A DNA stretch of 64,000 nt from Avichristensenella sp031550535 (GTDB lineage Bacteria > Bacillota > Clostridia > Christensenellales > Aristaeellaceae). The position numbers and the translations under genes were made by a program. Below, one piece after another: positions 30,720 through 39,252 of this stretch. The notes under the pieces are model-generated. The model was not told where the DNA came from, ran no database searches, and saw nothing but the letters and a program-made list of their open reading frames with translations. Positions within the stretch are counted from its first letter, which is position 1. Every line of letters starts with the position of its first letter. The DNA lies in NCBI GenBank assembly GCA_031550535.1, contig JAVBOM010000018.1:1-64000 (forward strand). The letters are read 5' to 3'.

Positions 30720-32123
30720 ATGTCCACCTTTGGCGTACTGATTTCCAACCGCTCGTTCTTTCCGGATCATCTGGTACTGACCGCCCGGGAGCAACTCCTG
30801 CGCAAACTCGCGGAATGGGGGCACAAAGTGGTTACCCTCTCGCCCGAGGACACCCAGATGGGCCAGACGATGACGTATGACGAGGCCGTGAAGTGCGCGG
30901 CGCTGTTCCGCAAGCATACGGATGAAATTGACGGCGTGATCATCTGCCTGCCGAACTTTGGCGAGGAGGCCGGCATCGCCGACGCGATCCGCCTGTCAAG
31001 GCTCGACTGCCCGATCCTCATCCAGGCGTGCGACGACGACTTCGACAAGCTGCAATTGGAAAACCGGCGCGACGCGTTCTGCGGCAAACTGTCGCTGTGC
31101 AACAACCTGTACCAGTATGGCATCAAGTACACGCTGACGGCGCGGCACACGTGCGCCATCGAGTCGGATGCGTTCGCGGCGGACGTGGCCCGCTTCGCCA
31201 GCGTGTGCGCCGTGGTGAAGGCCATGCGCACCGCGCGCATCGCGCAGATCGGCGCGCGCGTGCAGCCGTTCCGCACCGTGCGCTACAGCGAGAAGCTGCT
31301 GCAAGCCAGCGGCATCTCCGTGGAGACGGAGGACTTTTCCGAAATTCTGGCCGACGTGGCCGCGCTGACGGACGAAGAGCGCATCAAAGGTAAGGTGGCC
31401 GAAATTCGCGCGTACGGCAACATCGCGGCGGGCATTTCCGATGAGAAGGTCATCCGCCAGGCCAAGCTGTGCCTCGCGATCGAGGACTGGATGGCCGCGC
31501 ACCACTGCGACGCCAGCGCCGTGATGTGCTGGGACAGCGTGGAGGCAAACTACGGCTGCGCCGCGTGCCTGTCCATGTCCATGATGGGCATGAAGGGCCT
31601 GCCGTCCGCGTGCGAGACGGACGTGATGGGCGCGGTGTCCATGCTGGCGCTGCTTCGGGCGTCCGGCGTGCCGCCGATCTACCAGGATTGGAACAACAAC
31701 TACAAGAACGAGCCGAACAAGTGCATCAATGTCCACTGCTCCAACTACCCTGCCTGCGCGTTTGACGGCAAGCCGGAGATTGGCAACCTGGACATTCTGG
31801 CCACCACACTGGGCACGGAGGTATCCTTCGGCGCGCTGAAGGGCCGCGTGAAGGCGGGGCCGATGACATTCCTGAAAATCAGCACGGACGATAAGCGCGG
31901 CAAGATCAAGTGCTACCTGGGCGAAGGCGCGTTCACAAAGGACCCGCTGCCCACGTTCGGCGGCGTGGCCGTGTGCGAGGTGAACGACCTGAACGGCCTG
32001 ATGCGCCACCTGACGCAGAACGGCTACGAGCACCACGTGGCCATCGTGCAGGCCGCCGTCGCGGATGTGCTGGAGGAGGCGCTCTCCAATTATATGAGCT
32101 GGGAGGTCTACAGGCATTCATGA
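30720..32123 (+). CDS. L-fucose/L-arabinose isomerase-family protein
   Basis: 467 residues resembling the fucose/arabinose isomerase fold family, which converts an aldose to a ketose with Mn. Visible features: an N-terminal Rossmann-like region (DGVIICLPNFGEEAGIADAI), GARVQPFRTVRYSE, the putative metal-site block CWDSVEANYGCAACLSMSMM with SACETDVMGA, and a C-terminal beta domain (GTEVSFGALKGRVKAGP). AAAAGGAGCGAATGCC precedes the ATG. Its position after a kinase and split transketolase suggests that it feeds the kinase a ketose. Its stop overlaps the next start codon (ATGA). Confidence 0.82.
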   Translation: MSTFGVLISNRSFFPDHLVLTAREQLLRKLAEWGHKVVTLSPEDTQMGQTMTYDEAVKCAALFRKHTDEIDGVIICLPNFGEEAGIADAIRLSRLDCPILIQACDDDFDKLQLENRRDAFCGKLSLCNNLYQYGIKYTLTARHTCAIESDAFAADVARFASVCAVVKAMRTARIAQIGARVQPFRTVRYSEKLLQASGISVETEDFSEILADVAALTDEERIKGKVAEIRAYGNIAAGISDEKVIRQAKLCLAIEDWMAAHHCDASAVMCWDSVEANYGCAACLSMSMMGMKGLPSACETDVMGAVSMLALLRASGVPPIYQDWNNNYKNEPNKCINVHCSNYPACAFDGKPEIGNLDILATTLGTEVSFGALKGRVKAGPMTFLKISTDDKRGKIKCYLGEGAFTKDPLPTFGGVAVCEVNDLNGLMRHLTQNGYEHHVAIVQAAVADVLEEALSNYMSWEVYRHS

Positions 32124-33067
32124 CAACGCAGCGCGGCATGCAAACCCAGCGGGATATGCTCGCCCTGCTGGAGTGGCCGGCGGGGCCGGTGGATATGGTG
32201 CTGGACACGGACGCGTACAACGAGATCGACGACCAATTCGCGCTGGCGTACGCGCTGCTCGCGCCGGAAAAGCTGCGCGTGCGGGCGGTCTACGCCGCGC
32301 CGTTCTGGAATGAGAAATCGTCCGGGCCGGAGGACGGCATGGAGAAGAGCTATGCCGAAATTCTGCGCGTGCTCGGTCTGATGGGCAGAACCGATCTGCC
32401 GGTGCTGCGCGGGTCGCGGGCGTTTCTGCCGGACGAGCGCACGCCCGTGCCTTCGGACGCGGCGATGGACCTCGCGCGGCGCGCGATGGACTATAGCGCC
32501 GAAAACCCGCTGTATGTCGTGGCCATCGGCGCGATCACGAACGTGGCCTCCGCGCTGCTGATGAACCCGGAAATCGCCGGGCGCATCGTGCTGATCTGGC
32601 TGGGCGGGCACGCGCTGGACTATCCGGATACCAAGGAATTCAACATGAAGCAGGACGTGGCGGCGACGCGCGTCGTGTTTGGCGATGGCGTGCCGCTGGT
32701 GCAGCTCCCGTGCGGCGGCGTGGTGGATGTGTTCCGCACGACCGGGCCGGAGCTTGCGCACTGGCTGACCGGGAAAAACCCACTGTGCGACTACTTATTG
32801 CAGAACACGGTAACGGAGGCGGAGTCCTACGCGGCGGGCAAGGCGTGGAGCCGCGTGATCTGGGACGTGACAGCTGTCGCATGGCTGCTGAACGACGGAG
32901 GCCGCTTCATGCGCGACCGGCTGGAACACAAGCCCATTCCGGAGTATGACCACCGGTACGCCAGGAGCGGGGATACCGCGCTGTACCGGTACGTGTACCG
33001 AATTGACCGCGACGCGCTGTTTACGGACCTGTTCGCGCGGCTGGCGGGGTGCGAAAAAACGGAATAA
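32120..33067 (+). CDS. Inosine-uridine preferring nucleoside hydrolase family protein
   Basis: 315 residues. The N-terminal Ca-binding motif VLDTDAYNEIDDQFALAYAL matches DTDxxxxxDD of nucleoside hydrolases; VVAIGAITNVASALL and IWDVTAVAWLL carry further active-site residues. Such enzymes split ribonucleosides to base plus ribose. ATG 32120 is chosen because it overlaps the isomerase stop (ATGA), so the genes are coupled. It is the last gene of the operon. The gene suggests that the pathway's sugar may come from a nucleoside or another N-glycoside. Confidence 0.88.
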   Translation: MTTQRGMQTQRDMLALLEWPAGPVDMVLDTDAYNEIDDQFALAYALLAPEKLRVRAVYAAPFWNEKSSGPEDGMEKSYAEILRVLGLMGRTDLPVLRGSRAFLPDERTPVPSDAAMDLARRAMDYSAENPLYVVAIGAITNVASALLMNPEIAGRIVLIWLGGHALDYPDTKEFNMKQDVAATRVVFGDGVPLVQLPCGGVVDVFRTTGPELAHWLTGKNPLCDYLLQNTVTEAESYAAGKAWSRVIWDVTAVAWLLNDGGRFMRDRLEHKPIPEYDHRYARSGDTALYRYVYRIDRDALFTDLFARLAGCEKTE

Positions 33068-33077
33068 CGGAACGGGG

Positions 33078-33124
33078 CCGGGGCTGCCGCGCCATTGTGT
33101 TGGTACGGCAGCCCCGGTTTTGTT
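33078..33124 (+). terminator. Intrinsic terminator of the sugar operon
   Basis: CCGGGGCTGCCG (33078-33089) pairs perfectly with CGGCAGCCCCGG (33106-33117), followed by TTTTGTTG. Confidence 0.9.
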
Positions 33125-33133
33125 GTGGCGTGA

Positions 33134-33670
33134 TTACGCCATCGGCAGCACCACAAGCTGCGACACAGGCTCTCCTGACTGCGGGACCACTGTCACCAGA
33201 ACGTAATACCCTTCGATGCTGCCCCCGCCGACCGGCCGTTCGCGGAGCGCGTTCAACTGCGGCGCGAAATCCACCTCTGTCGCGCCGCCATCCAGCACAA
33301 TGGCGTCCGTGATGACTTCTGGCACGTCATAGCCCTTGCCATCGCCGTCCTTGACGATGTTGCGGCCCATCCAGCCTCCGGCAAGCTCGGCGTATCGATC
33401 CGTTGTGGCAGTCCTTATGACGCGGAACAGACCGATCCGGTACTCGTACACGCCCTCAATTGGCTCCCACGACATAGTATAGCTGTCACAGTTCTTTTCC
33501 AGCGAAATCGCCGGTTCATCGGGCAGCGTAACCCGCATCGGGCCGTCCTGGCTGATGGCCAGGAACGGCGCGAGCCCGTCCAATCGGATGCCTTCCTCCG
33601 CGCCCGCGCAAAAGAGCGGCACCGTCAGCATCAACAGAAGCAATCCCCAGGCAGCAATTCCTTTTTTCAT
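33134..33670 (-). CDS. Secreted protein of unknown function
   Basis: 178 residues. A signal peptide (1-23, MKKGIAAWGLLLLMLTVPLF then CAGA) leads a mature domain of about 155 residues that looks beta-rich: YTMSWEPIEGVYEYRIGLFR resembles a strand pair of a fibronectin type III-like domain. Other blocks are GRNIVKDGDGKGYDVPEV and GGSIEGYYVLVTVVPQSG. ATG 33670 follows AAGGGAGACACAAA; an upstream in-frame start would lack a ribosome binding site. It is monocistronic and convergent with the sugar operon. I do not recognise a family. Confidence 0.7.
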   Translation of the reverse strand: MKKGIAAWGLLLLMLTVPLFCAGAEEGIRLDGLAPFLAISQDGPMRVTLPDEPAISLEKNCDSYTMSWEPIEGVYEYRIGLFRVIRTATTDRYAELAGGWMGRNIVKDGDGKGYDVPEVITDAIVLDGGATEVDFAPQLNALRERPVGGGSIEGYYVLVTVVPQSGEPVSQLVVLPMA

Positions 33671-33814
33671 TTTGTGTCTCCCTTCGTTTTGTCTTGAGGT
33701 TACAAACAACCTACACATAGTAGACGCCGAAAGGGACTTTCTGGTTTATTTTATCGCGCATTTACGCTATCGGCGGCCCGTCAAGCCACACGAATGCCGG
33801 TTGCGACACATCCC

Positions 33815-33852
33815 AAAACCGCAAAGGGGCTGCCGCAACCGCGACAGCCCCC
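33815..33852 (-). terminator. Intrinsic terminator after the Mgl permease gene
   Basis: GGGGCTG (33826-33832) and CAGCCCC (33845-33851) form the stem. On the minus strand it is followed by TTTGCGGTTTT. It lies 22 bases after the permease stop. Confidence 0.7.
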
Positions 33853-33873
33853 AAATCAACGCGCGCGCAAACC

Positions 33874-34971
33874 CTATTTCTTCGCCACGTACTTGCGCAT
33901 GTCGATCGCCACGGCGACCAGGATGATGAACCCTTTGATGATGTACTGCAGGTTCGTGGACACGCCCAGCCACTGCAGCGCCACCGTGATGATCTGCAGC
34001 ATGACCACGCCCAGCACGATGCCGGAGATCTTGCCCATGCCGCCGTTGAACGACACGCCGCCGATAACGCACGCGGCGATGGCATCCAGCTCCGCGTTCA
34101 TGCCCGCCGTGGCGCTGTTGCTACCCACGCGCGCGGCCTCCACAAAGCCGGAGAAGCCGTACAGCGCGCCCGCCATCGTGAACACGAGGATGATCGTGCG
34201 CATCACGTTGACGCCGGAGACGTTCGCGGCCTCCTGGTTCGCGCCCACGGCGTACATGTTCTTGCCCAGCGTCGTCTTGTTCCAGACATACCACATCACC
34301 GCCGTGGCGATGACGGCGTACACCACGTAATACGGGATGGCCGTGCCACCGATGTTAAACGTGCCCTTGACGATGTTTTTGTAACCCTCGGTCAGCCCCG
34401 CGATGGGCGCGCCGCCGTTCTTGCCCCAGGTCATGTAGATCAGGATGAAGCCGTAGAGCATGAGCTGCGTCGCCAGCGTGACGATGAACGGGTGCAGCTT
34501 GAACTTTGCCACGCAAAAGCCGTTGAACGAGCCGATCAGGGCGCTCGTCGCCATCACCAGCAGGATCACCAGCACGATGGGCAGCGGCCCCATGTCCGGA
34601 TACATCTTGGCGGCGTATTCGGCAAAGGGCTTTTGCAGCAGCGACGCGGACACCAGCATCGAAAGGCCCATGATGCGGCCCGCCGACAGGTCCGTGCCCG
34701 TCAGCACAATGATGCCGCCCACACCCAGCGCCAGGAACAGCGCCGCCGCGGACTTTTTCAGGATGTCCACGATCGACTCGAACGACAGGAAGCTGTTCCG
34801 CGCGTGCATCACGTTGATGGAGTAATACTGCACGTAGATGACCAGGAGCAGCAAAATGATATAGATCGCGTTGTTCAGCAGGAAATCCGTCCAGAACCTG
34901 CGCTTGTCGCGCCCGCTCAGCGCGCGATAGCTGTCACGCCGCCGGACCAGCCAGTTTGTAGATGCTTTCAT
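33874..34971 (-). CDS. Sugar ABC transporter permease (MglC-like)
   Basis: 365-residue BPD type 2 permease with about eight to ten membrane helices. Features: IIVLTGTDLSAGRIMGL near helix 3, GSFNGFCVAKFKLHPFIVTL in the conserved coupling region, and CVIGGVSFNGGMGKISGIVLG. It matches the galactose/methyl-galactoside (Mgl) group. ATG 34971 is chosen because GGGAGG lies 8 bases upstream; reading further upstream enters the 3' end of the ATPase gene. It follows the ATPase gene by 16 bases and is the last gene of the transporter unit. Confidence 0.9.
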   Translation of the reverse strand: MKASTNWLVRRRDSYRALSGRDKRRFWTDFLLNNAIYIILLLLVIYVQYYSINVMHARNSFLSFESIVDILKKSAAALFLALGVGGIIVLTGTDLSAGRIMGLSMLVSASLLQKPFAEYAAKMYPDMGPLPIVLVILLVMATSALIGSFNGFCVAKFKLHPFIVTLATQLMLYGFILIYMTWGKNGGAPIAGLTEGYKNIVKGTFNIGGTAIPYYVVYAVIATAVMWYVWNKTTLGKNMYAVGANQEAANVSGVNVMRTIILVFTMAGALYGFSGFVEAARVGSNSATAGMNAELDAIAACVIGGVSFNGGMGKISGIVLGVVMLQIITVALQWLGVSTNLQYIIKGFIILVAVAIDMRKYVAKK

Positions 34972-34987
34972 AATACGGCCTCCCACC

Positions 34988-36484
34988 TCACACGTATTTC
35001 GCGGCCAGCGCCATGATGTCTTCCTGCGTGGTTTCCTTGGGATCGACCTCGCCCGCGACACGGCCGCCGGACATGACGATGATCCGGTCGCAGACGCCCA
35101 GCAGTTCCGGCATCTCGCTGGAAACCATCAGGATGGTCTTGCCCTGCTCCGCCAGCTCGATCATCAGCTTGTAAATCTCGTACTTCGCACCGACGTCAAT
35201 GCCGCGCGTCGGCTCGTCCAGCAGCAGAATTTCAGGCTTCGTGAGCAGCCACCGGCCGATGATGACCTTCTGCTGGTTGCCGCCCGAAAGGGACAGGATG
35301 CGCGTCTTGGCGGAAGGCGTCTTGATGTTCAGCTGCCGGATCATGTCCTGGGTGTCGCGCGCCATGCCTCGGTTCTTCAGGTACACGCCGCCCGCGAGGT
35401 AGCTCCGAAGGTTCGCGATGGTGGTATTGGCCGTGATGTCCAGCACGCCGAAGATGCCGGTCTGCCGCCGTTCCTCGGTCAGCAGCGCGAAGCCGTTGCG
35501 CTTGGCGGCCCCGGCATTTTTGTTACGGATCTTCGCGCCATTCACGAACACCTCGCCGTCCCGCATCGTCGCCACGCCGAACAGCGTCTCCAATAGCTCC
35601 GTGCGGCCCGCGCCCATCAGCCCGGCGAAGCCGAGTATTTCGCCCCTGCGGGCCGTGAACGTCGCCTCTTTCAGGTTGACATACTGGGCGGAAAGGTTCT
35701 TGACCGTGAGCATCACATCGCCCGGCGTGTTCGTCTTGGGCGGGTAGACGTTGGTGATCTCGCGCCCGACCATCTGCCGGATCAGGATATCCATCGTCAG
35801 GTCCTGGGCGGGCGTCGTGGCGACCCATTTGCCGTCGCGCATCACGGTCACTTCATCGGAGATGCGCAGAATCTCGTTCATCTTGTGCGAAATATAGACA
35901 ATCGCGCAGCCGCGCTCGCGGAGCTTTCGTATGATGCCAAAGAGCTGTTCCACCTCGACCTCGGTCAGCGACGAGGTCGGCTCGTCAAAGACGATCACCT
36001 GGCTCTTGAACGACACCGCCTTGGCGATTTCCACCATCTGGCGGCGCGAGACGGACAGCGCGCTGATCTTCTCGCGCGGGTCCACCTGGATGCCCAGGTC
36101 GTCAAAGATCGCCTGGGTCATGGTCTGCATTTTTTTGTGGCTGACGCCGCCCATCGCGTCCTTGGGAAAGCGGCCCAGCCAGATGTTCTCCATCACGGAG
36201 CGCGTGTGCACCTGGTTAAGCTCCTGGTGCACCATGGCCACGCCGTTGTCCAGCGCCTGCCGGGGCGAGCGGAAGGAGACCTCCGCGCCATCCAGCAGAA
36301 CGCTGCCGCTGTCGCGCTGGTAAATGCCGAACAGGCACTTCATCAGCGTGGATTTGCCCGCGCCGTTCTCGCCCATCAGCGAGTGCACGGTGCCGGGGCG
36401 CACGCGGAGCTGCACGTCGTCCAGCGCCTTCACGCCCGGGAACTCCTTGTTGATCCCCTGCATCTGCAGCAGGTACTCGCTCAT
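34988..36484 (-). CDS. Sugar ABC transporter ATPase (MglA-like, two ABC domains)
   Basis: 498 residues with two ABC domains. Domain 1: Walker A GENGAGKST, signature LSVSRRQM, Walker B VIVFDEPTSSL. Domain 2: a degenerate Walker A, GLMGAGRTE, signature LSGGNQQK, Walker B ILLLDEPTRGID. This asymmetry is the norm for sugar importers of the Mgl/Rbs/Xyl class. It powers uptake of a monosaccharide, probably galactose or a related hexose given the binding proteins. The gene lies between the binding protein gene (separated by a stem-loop and two tandem repeats) and the permease. Confidence 0.93.
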   Translation of the reverse strand: MSEYLLQMQGINKEFPGVKALDDVQLRVRPGTVHSLMGENGAGKSTLMKCLFGIYQRDSGSVLLDGAEVSFRSPRQALDNGVAMVHQELNQVHTRSVMENIWLGRFPKDAMGGVSHKKMQTMTQAIFDDLGIQVDPREKISALSVSRRQMVEIAKAVSFKSQVIVFDEPTSSLTEVEVEQLFGIIRKLRERGCAIVYISHKMNEILRISDEVTVMRDGKWVATTPAQDLTMDILIRQMVGREITNVYPPKTNTPGDVMLTVKNLSAQYVNLKEATFTARRGEILGFAGLMGAGRTELLETLFGVATMRDGEVFVNGAKIRNKNAGAAKRNGFALLTEERRQTGIFGVLDITANTTIANLRSYLAGGVYLKNRGMARDTQDMIRQLNIKTPSAKTRILSLSGGNQQKVIIGRWLLTKPEILLLDEPTRGIDVGAKYEIYKLMIELAEQGKTILMVSSEMPELLGVCDRIIVMSGGRVAGEVDPKETTQEDIMALAAKYV

Positions 36485-36537
36485 TTGCCCATCCCCTCTA
36501 TGGTAGGAATCTTCTGTTCCCCGTCCTCTTTCGCGAA

Positions 36538-36566
36538 GCGGGCGGTCACGCGCTGTGACCGCCCGC
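36538..36566. promoter_or_regulatory. Strong intercistronic stem-loop between mglB-like and mglA-like genes
   Basis: Perfect 12-bp stem GCGGGCGGTCAC/GTGACCGCCCGC with a 5-base loop and no T-run on either strand. It is probably an mRNA-stabilising or attenuating hairpin that lets the binding protein be made in excess. Confidence 0.6.
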
Positions 36567-36590
36567 TTGCCGGTGCGTTGGTACGTCGAC

Positions 36591-36650
36591 GGCGGCGCTG
36601 ATTCGAAGAATCGGGCGCCATAAAGGGATTTCGCCAGAAATCCCTACCTC
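36591..36650 (+). repeat. Type A dispersed repeat, copy 8 (reference copy)
   Basis: Perfect-looking copy: hairpin 1 GGCGCTGATTC-GAA-GAATCGGGCGCC and hairpin 2 AGGGATTTC-GCCA-GAAATCCCT, ending TACCTC. It is followed after 3 bases by copy 9 in the same direction. Confidence 0.95.
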
Positions 36651-36653
36651 GAC

Positions 36654-36713
36654 GGCGGCGCTGATTCGAAGAATCGGGCGCCATAAAGGGATTCCACGAG
36701 GAATCCCTACCTC
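36654..36713 (+). repeat. Type A dispersed repeat, copy 9 (tandem)
   Basis: Second tandem copy, identical in hairpin 1 to copy 8 but differing in hairpin 2 (ATTCCACGAGGAAT for ATTTCGCCAGAAAT). Paired differences keep the stem intact. Confidence 0.95.
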
Positions 36714-36719
36714 CGTGAC

Positions 36720-37814
36720 TTACTTGCCGGTAAAGATCGCGTAGGGGATACGGATCTTGGCCACGCCCTCGTCCACGTTGAAGTCTTCCGTCGCGGCCAT
36801 CAGGTCGCTCCCCGCCTGGATGTTCTGCGCCAGGTACAGGATGCCTGTCGCCATGCCGACCGCGTCCTGCTTGATGGTGCCGGTCATCTTGCCATTGGTG
36901 ATGGCGTCCTGTGCCACGGTGGTGGCGTCCACGCCGAACACCGGGATGATCTTCGCGCCCTCGGCGCCGGTGTTGTAGTCCTTCTCGTTCATGGACTCAA
37001 TCGCGCCCAGCGCCTGGTCATCGTTGTTGGCGATGATGATCTCGATGTCGCCGTTATCCAGGGCGAACGTGGTCAGCGCGGTATCCATCAGGTTCTTCGC
37101 GTTGGCCGCCGACCAGTTGCCGTACAGGTAGTACGGGCTGATGCCGTCGTCCTCCTGGGTGCTGTCCGTCTGGTTGGCGGCGGAGGGAACCAGCTTGTAG
37201 CCGGCGGCCTCCAGCAGCTCGTTGGCCTTGGTCACGGAGTACTTCGTGCGGCCATACGCCTCGGCGTTGCCCAGCTCGCCACGGAACATCACATACGCGA
37301 TTTCCTTGTCGCCGTTCAAATCGTACTTCGTTATGTTGTCGCCTTCCAGCAGGAATTCGGCGATCATCTGGCCCTGCATGTAGCCGGCCTCATCGGCGTC
37401 GGTGCCGACGAACGCGCACTTCTCGTAGCTGCCCACGACTTCATTGGAAACCTCGCGGTTGAAGAAGAGCACCGGGACATCCTTGGCCTTGGCCGCGTCC
37501 ACGATGTTCATCGCCGCTTCGTCGGAGCCCGTGGTCACGATGTTGACGATCAGCAGGTCGGTGCCGCGGGTCAGCGCGGTCTCAACGTCCTGCAGCTGCT
37601 TCGCCTGGTCGGAAGCGCCGTCATAGAAGTTGTAGGCAAACTTGTCGCTCGCGGCTTTGAGCTGCTCCTCCATCGCCGCGCGCACGCTGCCGATGTAGGT
37701 GTCGGAATAGTCGTAGAAGAACACGTCCACCTGGATGGGGCCTTCCGCCACGGAGAACGACGCCAGACCCAGCGTCATCATCAGCGCGAGAACGAGGGAT
37801 ACGAGCTTCTTCAT
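36720..37814 (-). CDS. Galactose-type sugar-binding protein 1 (MglB-like)
   Basis: 364 residues, periplasmic-binding-protein type I. A signal peptide (1-23) leads two alpha/beta lobes with VDVFFYDYSDTYIGSVRAAM, LLIVNIVTTGSD, FFNREV and IIIANNDDQALGAIESMN. The calcium-binding loop KYDLNGDKEIAYVMFRGELG matches the D-x-N-x-D loop of E. coli MglB. It has no lipobox cysteine directly after the signal peptide, so anchoring is unclear. AGGAGGAAAATTT precedes the ATG. It is first gene of the mgl-like unit and precedes the ATPase. Confidence 0.9.
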   Translation of the reverse strand: MKKLVSLVLALMMTLGLASFSVAEGPIQVDVFFYDYSDTYIGSVRAAMEEQLKAASDKFAYNFYDGASDQAKQLQDVETALTRGTDLLIVNIVTTGSDEAAMNIVDAAKAKDVPVLFFNREVSNEVVGSYEKCAFVGTDADEAGYMQGQMIAEFLLEGDNITKYDLNGDKEIAYVMFRGELGNAEAYGRTKYSVTKANELLEAAGYKLVPSAANQTDSTQEDDGISPYYLYGNWSAANAKNLMDTALTTFALDNGDIEIIIANNDDQALGAIESMNEKDYNTGAEGAKIIPVFGVDATTVAQDAITNGKMTGTIKQDAVGMATGILYLAQNIQAGSDLMAATEDFNVDEGVAKIRIPYAIFTGK

Positions 37815-38017
37815 GAAATTTTCCTCCTTTTTCTATTCAGCCCGTGCCATGGGGCAGGCATCGGGCATGAACGCTTGGGTAGCGCGGGATGCTCACAGAG
37901 GGGCCGTATGGCCGTCGCCGCCCATCCCGTCGCGTATCATTGTAGAAGGAAAAGGAATGAGATGGAATTGAAATTCTTCCTACAAACTATCAAATTTCCA
38001 CTGATTTATAGGGGTAT

Positions 38018-39121
38018 TTATGGTGAAGGCGCGGCCTCTTCCTGCGCCTCCAGCGTCGCAAGCGTGATTTTCCGGCTTTCTGTCCAGATGTAGCGCCCCC
38101 GGTCGATGGCGTAGGGGAACGCCGCCCCGCTGGCCTCCTTGCCCTCGGCCAGTAGCAGCGCGAGTGTCAGCGCGGCGTCGCTGAGTCCCTGCGCGTCGTT
38201 GAGCACCGTGCCCAGCAGCGTCTGGTCGCGCAGCGCCTGCAGTGCCTGGCGCGTCGCGTCCACGCCCACCACGGGGATGGTGCGGCTGCCGGTGAAGTAC
38301 CCCGCCGCCTTCAGCGCCTCAATCGCGCCGAGCGCCATCTCGTCGTTGTTGGCGATGACGCATTCGATCCGGTCGCCAAAGGACGACAAATACCCCGCCA
38401 TCTTGTCCTGCGCGGCGGTGCGGTCCCACATGGCCGTGTCCTCAGCCAGCCGTTCCAGCTTAAAGCCCGCGTCCTCCAGCGCCTGCACGGAATATACCGT
38501 GCGGAGTTCCGCGTCCTGGTGGCCCGGCTCGCCTTTCAGCATCACGTACTGGATCGCGCCGTCGCCGTTCTTGTCGGCCTCCGGGTGGGCGGCGAAGTAC
38601 TCGGCGATCAATTCCCCGCACATCTGGCCGGAGCCCTTCGGGTTGTTGCCGACATAGTACGCTTTGTCATACAGCATCAGGTCCTCATACAGCGGCTCCC
38701 GGTTAACGAACACGACCGGCACGCCCGTGGGCGCGATCATGCGGATGAGGTAGACGACGGCCATGCGGTCCACGGGGTTTATAATCAGTGCGTCCACGTT
38801 CGATTGGAGCAACTCCTCCACCTGGCCGTTCTGGATGATCTGGGAATTTTCGCTGTCCAGGAACATGAAGGACACGGCGTCCCCGCCTGCGGCCAGGATG
38901 TCGGCGAACACGCCGCCCATGAACGCGTCCGTGCCGTTGTAGATCGTCATGCCGATGCGCGGCGCTTCGGCCCGCGTCGGGACCGGCGCGAGCGCGATGG
39001 GCAGGAGAAGCAGGAGCGCGGCAAAGCGCGCGATCCGGCGGGATGAGGTAAGGATTCCTCGCGGAATCCTCTTGTGGCGCGCGACTCTTCGAATCAGCGC
39101 CGCCGTCGCGGGCGTTTTCAT
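38018..39121 (-). CDS. Galactose-type sugar-binding protein 2 with repeat-derived N-terminus
   Basis: 367 residues, a second MglB-like protein with a clear calcium loop (DKNGDGAIQYVMLKGEPGHQ) and ECVIANNDEMALGAIEALK. Residues about 5-25 (ATAALIRRVARHKRIPRGIL) come from a type A repeat (39046-39105). They precede the hydrophobic signal segment (FAALLLLLPIALAPV), giving an unusually long basic n-region. GGGGGT lies 7 bases before the ATG that opens into the repeat. It lies upstream of the mgl-like unit on the same strand, with about 200 bases between, so it may serve the same transporter or act as a sugar sensor. Confidence 0.85.
   Translation of the reverse strand: MKTPATAALIRRVARHKRIPRGILTSSRRIARFAALLLLLPIALAPVPTRAEAPRIGMTIYNGTDAFMGGVFADILAAGGDAVSFMFLDSENSQIIQNGQVEELLQSNVDALIINPVDRMAVVYLIRMIAPTGVPVVFVNREPLYEDLMLYDKAYYVGNNPKGSGQMCGELIAEYFAAHPEADKNGDGAIQYVMLKGEPGHQDAELRTVYSVQALEDAGFKLERLAEDTAMWDRTAAQDKMAGYLSSFGDRIECVIANNDEMALGAIEALKAAGYFTGSRTIPVVGVDATRQALQALRDQTLLGTVLNDAQGLSDAALTLALLLAEGKEASGAAFPYAIDRGRYIWTESRKITLATLEAQEEAAPSP
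39046..39105 (-). repeat. Type A dispersed repeat, copy 10 (N-terminus of binding protein 2)
   Basis: Full copy translated as part of the signal peptide region of the second sugar-binding protein; hairpin 2 is GAGGATTCCG/CGGAATCCTC-like. Confidence 0.9.
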
Positions 39122-39200
39122 GGCATTGACCCCCTGTGTGCTGATGCCCTATTCTATCAGAAAGCGGGGCGGCGGACAACCGCGCGCATACCGCCAAAAT

Positions 39201-39230
39201 ACAGCAAAGCGGGGCCGGCTGGCTCCGCTT
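39201..39230 (-). terminator. Probable terminator after the FMN-binding lipoprotein gene
   Basis: AAGCGG...CCGCTT outer stem with an inner GGCC/GGCT-type stem. On the minus strand it continues as TGCTGTATTTT. Confidence 0.5.
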
Positions 39231-39252
39231 CGTTTCAATTCGCTATTTGCTG

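Noticed and set aside
36591..36713. Tandem type A copies considered as a minimal CRISPR array
   Set aside because: The two units are separated by 3 bases, not a spacer, and single copies occur all over the window; no cas genes.
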